A DNA stretch of 41,495 bases, from the NCBI GenBank assembly GCA_949741915.1, contig CATJOM010000071.1, positions 1-41,495 of the forward strand. The letters are read 5' to 3'. This DNA comes from an uncultured Candidatus Melainabacteria bacterium (GTDB lineage Bacteria; Cyanobacteriota; Vampirovibrionia; Gastranaerophilales; Gastranaerophilaceae). The notes under the pieces were generated by a model. The model did not search any database and had not been told where the DNA came from. It saw nothing but the letters and a program-made list of their open reading frames with translations. The position numbers and the translations under genes are program-made. Of this stretch, positions 35,002-41,495 are shown in pieces. Numbering within the stretch: position 1 is the first letter of the stretch; each line of letters opens with the position of its first letter.

Positions 35002-36774
35002 TTAATCTTCTATTTTTGCTGCATATATAAATTCAAAATGCCTACAAAGTTCATCGTATGTCATCACAGCCTCATTCATGGAATTATGCGGATTTCTCAC
35101 AATAAATTTTCTTGTCCCCTCAATATCAACAGGTTCAAGCGAATACGCATGAGGAATATAAATCGGGAAAGCATTGTTGGTATCTTGATGGTTACTTGAA
35201 ACACAAAAGACATAATTACGAGCATTATCAGACATTAATAAATCTTTTGTTTTCTTTGAATTTAACGAAGTCATGTTGTCATCGCAAGTTTTATAACCTA
35301 TTTTTTCAAATATTTCTGTAGGAAGCCCCGCATGATTATATGCTATATCTGATTTTTTAAGATTAAAGATATCCAGATATATATCTTTTGGCAAAACTTC
35401 AAAATTACTATTCATTGCATCCTTATTACATCTAGCAAGATACTCTAAATGTCTTTCAAGGACGAGAGTCTTATATCTTGAAATATCATCATTCTTATCT
35501 TTGAGTTGTGAAAGTTTTTGCATAATTTCTTCTTTTGTTAGTGTAAACTTTTTCTCAAATCCAAAGGCCTTGCAGAATAATTCATCTTCTCTGTCCTCAT
35601 CTATATATCTGCAAAAATAATCAAGCTCTTCTTCTGTATATATTTGTTGGTTTGCAAAAATACCGTTCATTTCTTCGGCCTTTTTTTGCATCTCATCTAA
35701 GGTGATTTTGTTATCCCTTTCAAAAGATTTATATTCATCTGAATTCTTTACACTTTCTAATATTCTTTGACCATTTTGTATTAAATTCTTTAACGTGCAA
35801 AAGGCTCGATATTGATTTTTAGCATTCATACTAAGCAATTTGTTTCTCTCTCTTTCATTCAAAAGCTCCATTGCTCTAAAACCCTCGCAGGTGTATGATG
35901 CAATATCCATATTAACTTTTTTATTTGTACGGCTTGATATGTTGTGCAAAACAAGCCTTTCTGAATATTTTGGGACAATGTTCCCTTCCCGGTTTTCAAA
36001 CCCGCCAAAAACAATATCCACTGTGCCATCCGCGTTTTCTCTAAACATCTCTAACAGTTTATGCCTTGCATACGGGTTTTGCTGGATGTTGTCAAGCGCT
36101 GCAAGCATATAACAATCACCCACATTATGTGACTGTATTGTAATAAATCTTTCAACTGGCGGAAATAATTCCAAATATGTTTCCTGGGTTATGAATAATT
36201 CTTCTATTGTGCCATCAGGCAGTTTTGTTGATATATTCTTCTCTCCCTCAATTTGGCATACATCGCCAGTTTTTATAGATTTTTCTGCAGCCTGTCTATC
36301 CACAAATTTTGGCACAAAAACATCTTTTACACTTTTGTCCTCTGCATATGCGCCATAAAGTTTATCTAAATCATCACTAACCCTTTTTGAAATTTCTCCT
36401 CTCTCATATATTGGAAACAAGATTTGAGGTGTTAGTTTTTTATCCTTCACTAAATCCAGAATCATCTCCAGATGGCTTGAATCAACTCTGCCCTCTCTAA
36501 GTTTTCCAATTAGCGTATCAATCTGCTTTCTGCAATATTTTTTCTTCAAAGATTCACTGCCTTGTACTGAATCAAACCATTTTTTGTACAAATCTCTAAT
36601 TTCTTGCCTTGAATACTTATATATTGCGGCATCATCATTTAAATCAAGACTATCAGGCGGTGTGTGGGCCTCTGTTGAACCGTTCAGAAGGCTGTTCGTT
36701 GTATATTTATTTAAATACTTTGAGTTTTGATATCCGTTAAAATAAAGATTTTTGTTATAAAAATTCACTTCCAT
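35002..36774 (-). CDS. calpain-like cysteine protease, paralogue 2
   Basis: From ATG 36774 this is a 590-residue calpain-like protein. Cys221 lies in HNVGDCYMLAALDNIQQNP, His542 in IPHAYSLEPVDIEG and Asn561 in FIVRNPHN, the calpain order C-H-N. The region TGDVCQIEGEKNISTKLPDG before the active site and the C-terminal MTYDELCRHFE are shared with the paralogue at 31873. The N-terminus NLYFNGYQNSKYLNKYTTNS aligns with LNFSGKYINSKYSNPYTTNS of the paralogue. ATG 36795 would add 7 residues; 36774 matches the paralogue better, and neither has a clear ribosome site. The gene is divergent from the GT2 gene with a 66-bp gap. No signal peptide is seen. The catalytic residues are intact, so activity is plausible. 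Confidence 0.75.
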   Translation of the reverse strand: MEVNFYNKNLYFNGYQNSKYLNKYTTNSLLNGSTEAHTPPDSLDLNDDAAIYKYSRQEIRDLYKKWFDSVQGSESLKKKYCRKQIDTLIGKLREGRVDSSHLEMILDLVKDKKLTPQILFPIYERGEISKRVSDDLDKLYGAYAEDKSVKDVFVPKFVDRQAAEKSIKTGDVCQIEGEKNISTKLPDGTIEELFITQETYLELFPPVERFITIQSHNVGDCYMLAALDNIQQNPYARHKLLEMFRENADGTVDIVFGGFENREGNIVPKYSERLVLHNISSRTNKKVNMDIASYTCEGFRAMELLNERERNKLLSMNAKNQYRAFCTLKNLIQNGQRILESVKNSDEYKSFERDNKITLDEMQKKAEEMNGIFANQQIYTEEELDYFCRYIDEDREDELFCKAFGFEKKFTLTKEEIMQKLSQLKDKNDDISRYKTLVLERHLEYLARCNKDAMNSNFEVLPKDIYLDIFNLKKSDIAYNHAGLPTEIFEKIGYKTCDDNMTSLNSKKTKDLLMSDNARNYVFCVSSNHQDTNNAFPIYIPHAYSLEPVDIEGTRKFIVRNPHNSMNEAVMTYDELCRHFEFIYAAKIED

Positions 36775-36840
36775 AAGTTTTATAAAACAAAACATTAAAA
36801 AAAATGCCTAAAATGTTAAGAAATATGTTACAATCTTTTT

Positions 36841-37872
36841 ATGCAAAATGTTTTATTTGAAAAAATACTTAAAAAACCAAAGGTAAGCATTATTATTACC
36901 TGCTTTAACCTTGCAAAATATCTGCCTGATTTAATTGAAAGTATTGAAAACCAAACCTATAAAAATTTTGAAGTTATAATTGTAAATGATGCTTCTTTTG
37001 ATGAAACTGAAGAATATCTTGATAACTTGACTGGCGGAAACCTCATAAGTAAATTTTTTAGAAAAGTTAAAATTTCTGAAAAAAAATATAAGGTAATCCA
37101 CAATGAAGCAAACCTTGGGCAATTTGGCTCATTTTTAGAAGGTTTAAAGGTTGCAAATGGTGAATTTGTATGTCTTGTGGATGCTGATGATGTCCTTATG
37201 CCGGATTATTTAATGTGCCACATAATGACACATATGAATACATCCGTTGCCTTTACATCTGCAGCCCAGTTTGAAATTGATGAAAATTCTACAGTGCACT
37301 CCCTTGTGTCCTTAGCGTCATCAGGCTATCAAAACTCTGATTTTAAGGCGCACCTGGGGGATGAAGATGAAATATTTGACATCCAAAATAAAATCAATGA
37401 TTTTGATGTAAAAGTATTGGATAATAAAACCGTAAAATTCGGCAATTGGGCCTGGGGGCCTACAACCTCTGCCATGATGCGAAAAAGCGCCGCTGATTTT
37501 CTTTTAAGATATCCAACGCCACAAGATTGGAGAAAAGGCGCTGATAAAATCGCATTTACATTTTTGCACCTAATAGGTGGCTCTGCTGTAATAACAGCCC
37601 CATTATTTGCCTACAGGCGCCATAAAACCAACCTTTCAAGCGCAAACCCTGTCATTGGGAACTTTAGATACCTAAAACCTGATTGCGTAAAGCTTTATGT
37701 AGGATACAACAAAAGAATCCGCTTTGATATTTTACGGTTTATCTATAAAAACTATGATTATTTTGCATCAAGATTTAATCCGCTAAACGTTAAAAAAATG
37801 ATTTTATCTGTCATTTTTTCCATTGATTTTTATACAATAAAACGTGCCTTTAAGTCATTGTTTGTAAGGTGA
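36841..37872 (+). CDS. family 2 glycosyltransferase
   Basis: This 343-residue inverting sugar transferase of GT2 type has the GT-A fold start KVSIIITCFNLAKYLPDLIESI and NQTYKNFEVIIVNDASFDET, with nucleotide-binding Asp, then NLGQFGSFLEGLKVANGEFVCLVDADDVLM with the metal-binding DADD. A basic C-terminal tail may touch the membrane. Such enzymes build surface polysaccharide or decorate lipid or protein acceptors. The donor and acceptor cannot be read from sequence, and no polysaccharide cluster surrounds it. It is preceded by 66 bp shared with the divergent calpain-like gene. Confidence 0.88.
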   Translation: MQNVLFEKILKKPKVSIIITCFNLAKYLPDLIESIENQTYKNFEVIIVNDASFDETEEYLDNLTGGNLISKFFRKVKISEKKYKVIHNEANLGQFGSFLEGLKVANGEFVCLVDADDVLMPDYLMCHIMTHMNTSVAFTSAAQFEIDENSTVHSLVSLASSGYQNSDFKAHLGDEDEIFDIQNKINDFDVKVLDNKTVKFGNWAWGPTTSAMMRKSAADFLLRYPTPQDWRKGADKIAFTFLHLIGGSAVITAPLFAYRRHKTNLSSANPVIGNFRYLKPDCVKLYVGYNKRIRFDILRFIYKNYDYFASRFNPLNVKKMILSVIFSIDFYTIKRAFKSLFVR

Positions 37873-38111
37873 AAATAAGCTTAATCGCTTGGTTTAGCGG
37901 CTGAATAGCAACTTGTTTAAACATTTTGTTTGCTATTTATGTTCCCTGGTTTTTTATTTATCATTCAGCAAGTGAGGTCAATTTAAACATTATCTAATCT
38001 AAAATTCTAAAATAGTCAGAATTTTAAAACATCAAAAGTCAAATTTTAAGCACCACAAAATTCATTCAGGTATGGGCCTGGATGAGATAGTATAATTAAT
38101 ATGTGCACAAT

Positions 38112-38309
38112 TTATGCCTGATAATTTAAATTATTGCCAGCCCCTTCGGGTGCGGCTAGAAATTGTGCCTTGGTTTGAGCAACACTATTAACTGTTTGAA
38201 GATAAGCATCTTTTGTACTAAGACTTGCCGGATTAACATTATTTGGGGCAGAAACATTATTATTGCCCTTAAAATTTGGCGAAATTTTGCAAGAAATGGG
38301 TTCTATCAT
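38112..38309 (-). CDS. 65-residue protein with NFKG N-terminal motif
   Basis: This 65-residue protein starts at ATG 38309, fixed by AGGAGG 10 nt upstream; the longer frame back to 38366 lacks support. It reads MIEPISCKISPNFKGNNN, then an Asn/Ala/Ser-rich stretch and an amphipathic helix around DAYLQTVNSVAQTKAQFLA. There is no signal peptide. The N-terminal SPNFKGN echoes LNFSGKY and LYFNGYQ of the calpain-like proteins. The strong ribosome site says it is well translated. No family is recognised. It is divergent from the ABC permease pair. Confidence 0.7.
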   Translation of the reverse strand: MIEPISCKISPNFKGNNNVSAPNNVNPASLSTKDAYLQTVNSVAQTKAQFLAAPEGAGNNLNYQA

Positions 38310-38499
38310 AGCAAGCTTTCCTCCTATACAACACACATTTAGTAAGCACGTATTAATATAAAACACAAAATAGATTTTTCTTGCTAGATTATATCATATT
38401 TCTTAAGAAAATGAAATAATACTTTACAAAACCGCCTAAACAGTTGAAAAAAGGCTGTAAATGTTTAATTTTTATTAACATTAGATTATTATTAAGAAT

Positions 38500-39384
38500 A
38501 TGAAGCAAAACTATATACAAAATACCCAAAAAAGAACACCATACCTGTTTTTGCTGCCTGCGGCAGCACTTCTTTTGTTGTTTTTTTTCATACCTTTTTT
38601 CCAAACAATAATATATAGTTTTCAGGATTATTCAACAGATATTTATAACCCCATATTTGGCACTCTTTCTAATTATAAGGAGCTTTGCCACTCTCATACC
38701 TTCATAAAATCTTTATTCAACACATTTTGGTTTTTAGCACTCACTACACCGTTTTTGGTTATTTTTCCACTTATTCTTGCAATTCTTATAAATCAAAAAA
38801 TTAGGGGTAAAACATTATATAAACTAATTATTTATCTGCCGGTTGTGGTTTCAATAGTTGTTGTGGCGATTGCCTTTAAATGGCTCTATGCGCCAAAAGG
38901 TCTTTTGAATTATTTTTTGGAAATCATTCACTTTCCTGCCATAGACTGGCTTTCAAGTCCGAATGTGGCAATGGTCTCGGTTGCCCTAGTTACAATATTT
39001 AAAGGGGTTGGATATTATATGATGATTTATCTTGCTTCATTAATGAGTGTGCCAAAAGAATTGTATGAAGCGGCCGAAATTGATGGTGCAAATGAATTCC
39101 AAAAACATACGACAGTAACAATCCCTCATCTTATGCCGACTATTGCCCTAGTTTCAACAATAAGTGCGATTTCAGCCCTGAAAGTTTTTGTTGAAATATA
39201 TATTATGACAAAAGGTGGCCCATTAGATTCAACAAAAACGATTGTTTATTATATCTATGAGCGGGCCTTTGAAAACCTTGATATAGGCCTTGCATCTGCT
39301 GCGTGTGTTATTTTGCTTGTTGTTGTATTAATATTTTCAGTCATTAACATATTTTGCTTTGAAAGAAAGAAGTATGGTCTATAG
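38500..39384 (+). CDS. carbohydrate ABC transporter permease (MalF/UgpA type)
   Basis: This 294-residue inner-membrane permease of a carbohydrate uptake ABC importer (CUT1) has six predicted transmembrane helices. The EAA loop is YEAAEIDGANEFQKHTTVTIPHL, which docks the ATPase, and LPVVVSIVVVAIAFKWLYAPKGLLN and FKGVGYYMMIYLASL are typical of MalF/UgpA/LacF proteins. It pairs with the MalG/UgpE-type permease that follows after 41 bp. No solute-binding protein or ATPase gene lies beside them, so these must come from elsewhere. The substrate is unknown. Confidence 0.9.
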   Translation: MKQNYIQNTQKRTPYLFLLPAAALLLLFFFIPFFQTIIYSFQDYSTDIYNPIFGTLSNYKELCHSHTFIKSLFNTFWFLALTTPFLVIFPLILAILINQKIRGKTLYKLIIYLPVVVSIVVVAIAFKWLYAPKGLLNYFLEIIHFPAIDWLSSPNVAMVSVALVTIFKGVGYYMMIYLASLMSVPKELYEAAEIDGANEFQKHTTVTIPHLMPTIALVSTISAISALKVFVEIYIMTKGGPLDSTKTIVYYIYERAFENLDIGLASAACVILLVVVLIFSVINIFCFERKKYGL

Positions 39385-39425
39385 ATGGTGGTTTTTTATG
39401 TCAACAGTGCTTATAAGGTATTACA

Positions 39426-40265
39426 ATGAAACACATTAAGGGTATTTTTATACATATAACATTAATCATAGTGTGCTTTTTGTGTCTTTTGCCTTTTTTG
39501 TGGCTGACATCAACTGCCCTGAAAGGCCCTGGTGAGAATATATTTCAATATCCTCCGGTCTTTATGCCTGAAGACTTTACTTTTGAAAATTTTAAAATGG
39601 TATTAACCCTTGTCCCCATTGTGCAATATGCCATAAACAGCTTTATAGTGGCGTTTTTTACCGTAATTTTGAATCTCATATTTTCTGCACTTGCAGCCTA
39701 TCCCCTTGCCAGGATGGAGTTTAAAGGTAAAGGTTTTGCTTTTTTTGCCATCCTTGCCACAATTATGGTGCCATTCCAGGCAATAATGCTTCCAATCTAT
39801 ATAATTACCCTAAAGCTCCATTTGACCGATACATACAGCAATTTTGCCGGTTATCTTGGCCTTATTCTACCATTTGCTGTTAATGCATTTGGCATTTTTC
39901 TTCTAAGGCAGGCTTTTTTGGGTATCCCAAGGGAATTAGAAGAATCTGCGGTTATTGATGGCTGTAATTCATTCCAAATTTTTACAAAAGTTCTTGTACC
40001 CCTGATAAAGCCATCCCTTGCTGTTCTTGCAATATTTACATTCATTGGAAGCTGGGGGGAATTTTTGTGGCCGAGCATAATCTTGACAAAAGACGCCCTA
40101 TTTACGCTTCCTGTGGGCATTAATAATCTGCAGGGCGCATTCAGTGCAAATTACAGGCTTGTTGCAGCAGGCTCAATGATATCAATAGTTCCAATTTTGA
40201 TTTTCTTCCTTTCTCTCCAGAGATATTTTATCCAAGGCACAAACGAAGGCGCCGTAAAGGGGTAA
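39426..40265 (+). CDS. carbohydrate ABC transporter permease (MalG/UgpE type)
   Basis: This is the 279-residue second permease of the CUT1 importer. It has six helices, with the N-terminal LLPFLWLTSTALKGPGENIF segment, AAYPLARMEFKGKG, the EAA loop ELEESAVIDGCNSFQIFTKV followed by LVPLIKPSLA, and the terminal QRYFIQGTNEGAVKG, a hallmark of MalG/UgpE-type C-termini (QR-x-F-x-x-G-x-x-x-GA-x-KG). It forms a heterodimer with the preceding permease. The order of the two is standard. No binding protein or ATPase follows within the window. Confidence 0.92.
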   Translation: MKHIKGIFIHITLIIVCFLCLLPFLWLTSTALKGPGENIFQYPPVFMPEDFTFENFKMVLTLVPIVQYAINSFIVAFFTVILNLIFSALAAYPLARMEFKGKGFAFFAILATIMVPFQAIMLPIYIITLKLHLTDTYSNFAGYLGLILPFAVNAFGIFLLRQAFLGIPRELEESAVIDGCNSFQIFTKVLVPLIKPSLAVLAIFTFIGSWGEFLWPSIILTKDALFTLPVGINNLQGAFSANYRLVAAGSMISIVPILIFFLSLQRYFIQGTNEGAVKG

Positions 40266-40461
40266 TCAATATTGGCTTTGCCACTATATTTGTCTGTCTT
40301 TATATATTCTTTTTTGGGAACATACTTGCTTTACAGTCAGGATTTACCGTTTATTATTTTTCAAGCAGCCTTAAAGGATATGGCATAATGAATGACAATT
40401 CTTGTTATATGTTTTAAAATAATGTAAAGATTGTAAACTTCGGAGACTTTGTTAAAATTTT

Positions 40462-41316
40462 ATGGATACTATTTTTTCGCGAAATGAATTATATTGGGGC
40501 GAAGGGTTTCAGTGCTATTTGGCTGGTTTAAAGGTAGCAGTATTTGGGCTTGGCGGCGTTGGTGGTTTTGCCTTGGAAGCCTTGGCGAGAGCCGGTATTG
40601 GGCATTTTTTGATTGTAGATTTTGATACAGTTTCAAAAACAAACATAAACAGGCAGTTAATAGCCTTGAATTCTAATGTGGGCCTAAAAAAAACTGATGT
40701 TTTTAAAAAAAGACTTCTAGATATTAATCCCGATGTTAATGTTAAGATTTATGACGGATTTTTCACAGAAAGTACGAAGGATGCTGTATTTTCAGGAGAT
40801 TCTGCAATAAAAAGCACTGCACAGTTTGATGATGAATGTATGGTGGAGAGTATCGCTGCAGAAGGCTTTGTGACTGGTCCTGATTTTATCGTGGATGCCA
40901 TTGATACTGTAAAATCTAAAATTGAATTAATAAAATTTGCCAAAGAAAATGATATAAAAATCATCTCATCCTTTGGTGCAGGAAACAGAATGGATGCTTC
41001 AAAGCTTTATGTAGCAGATGTTTCAGAGATTCGGCAAAAGAATGGCAAAGATAGTTTTACAAAAAATGTACTCTATAAGTTAGAAAAATATGCTGGCATA
41101 ACAAGCGGTTTAATGGCGGTTTCAAGCATTGAAAAGCCGCACAGCGAAAGAAAAATCAGGAACATTGAAACTGTAACGCTAAACAATGGTGATACGCTTG
41201 AATTTGCCAAATTTACACCGGCCTCAACCCCTGTGGTGCCTGCTGTTAGCGGTTATTTAATGGCAAATTATATTATAAAAATTTTTTATGAAAATTTTTT
41301 AAATTTTAAAAAATAA
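40462..41316 (+). CDS. tcdA: tRNA threonylcarbamoyladenosine dehydratase (TcdA/CsdL)
   Basis: This 284-residue E1-like (ThiF/MoeB superfamily) enzyme activates t6A37 in tRNA with ATP and closes it to cyclic ct6A. Evidence is the nucleotide loop AVFGLGGVGGFALEALARAG (about 27-46), DFDTVSKTNINRQLIALNSNVG, VDAIDTVKSKIELI and the subgroup landmark SSFGAGNRMDASKLYVADVS. It lacks the zinc cysteines of MoeB. An unusual acidic insertion near residues 108-135 (around DDECMVESIAAEGFVTG) makes it slightly longer than the usual form. It is monocistronic and complements the tsaC gene found 20 kb away. Confidence 0.9.
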   Translation: MDTIFSRNELYWGEGFQCYLAGLKVAVFGLGGVGGFALEALARAGIGHFLIVDFDTVSKTNINRQLIALNSNVGLKKTDVFKKRLLDINPDVNVKIYDGFFTESTKDAVFSGDSAIKSTAQFDDECMVESIAAEGFVTGPDFIVDAIDTVKSKIELIKFAKENDIKIISSFGAGNRMDASKLYVADVSEIRQKNGKDSFTKNVLYKLEKYAGITSGLMAVSSIEKPHSERKIRNIETVTLNNGDTLEFAKFTPASTPVVPAVSGYLMANYIIKIFYENFLNFKK

Positions 41317-41495
41317 AAATCCTTGTCCTGTCTGCATTTAAACCTAATTCTTTTTGGCTAATTCTTTTGTGCGATAAAAATCTGTTTAATATAGTATAAG
41401 ATAATAATGTGAGTCAGCAAAACCACCTGCCATCTTTATTCGGGGTTGCGATATAAAAATTTTGGGCGGGATAAAAAAGATTTTGAGGGCTCACA
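41317..41495. other. edge region, no gene assigned
   Basis: These 179 bp after tcdA show no clear gene. A 26-codon minus-strand frame enters from the right edge (…DGRWFC then stop at about 41415) and could be the end of a gene beginning outside the window. TGTGAG at about 41408 and CTCACA at the edge are inverted repeats that could also be chance. Confidence 0.3.

Noticed and set aside
37904-37937. Terminator after the GT2 gene (AATAGCAA / TTGCTATT)
   Set aside because: The stem is A/T-rich with an 18-nt loop and no U-run; too weak to call.
41405-41495. CRISPR or IS end from TGTGAG/CTCACA inverted words at the right edge
   Set aside because: Only 6 bp match, with no repeat-spacer pattern and no transposase; could be chance.
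1-41495. tRNA, rRNA, CRISPR arrays, complete insertion sequences or prophage
   Set aside because: I saw no T-loop GGTTCRANTC signatures, no regular repeats and no transposase, integrase or phage structural motifs.

Overview
The window looks like a chromosomal segment of an A+T-rich Gram-negative anaerobe. My best guess is a gut Vampirovibrionia/Melainabacteria (order Gastranaerophilales). This rests on an S-layer-homology envelope protein, prepilin-like genes, SpoIID-type cell wall proteins, a split ferredoxin-rich glutamate synthase, and several lineage-specific proteins with short N/K/S-rich N-termini. The placement is inference from gene content; no rRNA or tRNA gene was found to settle it. 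Protein-coding density is high and genes lie on both strands in short operons.

Layout. 1-987: the 5' part of a prepilin-like gene (minus, running off the edge) with an in-frame duplicated motif, then a small XRE regulator behind operator-like repeats. 989-3693: a minus-strand CoA-transferase pair, and two overlapping genes for a secreted protein and an M48-like protein without the zinc site. 3843-7578: ferritin, divergent from a large protein with a Gly/Ala-rich hydrophobic region followed by an ABC1/UbiB-like kinase domain. 7617-10541: a DUF486 membrane protein, an MFS sugar-type transporter and a class A beta-lactamase. 10749-15856: a three-gene glutamate synthase operon (amidotransferase, FMN synthase and GXGXG+GltD proteins). 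15934-20198: SpoIID, MurJ and TsaC/Sua5 in a tight plus-strand operon.

20248-23029: a tandem duplicate of a mini-XRE gene, a 59-residue ORF, a methyltransferase and enolase. 23357-28361: two diverged paralogues sharing a WSLSFG motif, a HEAT-like protein and a Cys-rich SLH protein with a strong leader hairpin. 28531-31833: a GNAT acetyltransferase, a second SpoIID protein, HU, and IF-3 whose only plausible start is AUU. 31873-36774: two calpain-like cysteine protease paralogues flanking a YibE/F membrane protein. 36841-41316: a GT2 glycosyltransferase, a 65-residue protein, two sugar ABC permeases and TcdA.

The most novel content is the set of effector-like or surface-like proteins: the ABC1-like kinase, the WSLSFG pair, the calpain-like pair and the 65-residue protein. 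Five of these six carry a short N-terminal tail with a Phe-Gly type motif (F-x-G or FG). That tail may be a shared sorting signal or lineage tag, and none of the five has an obvious Sec signal peptide.
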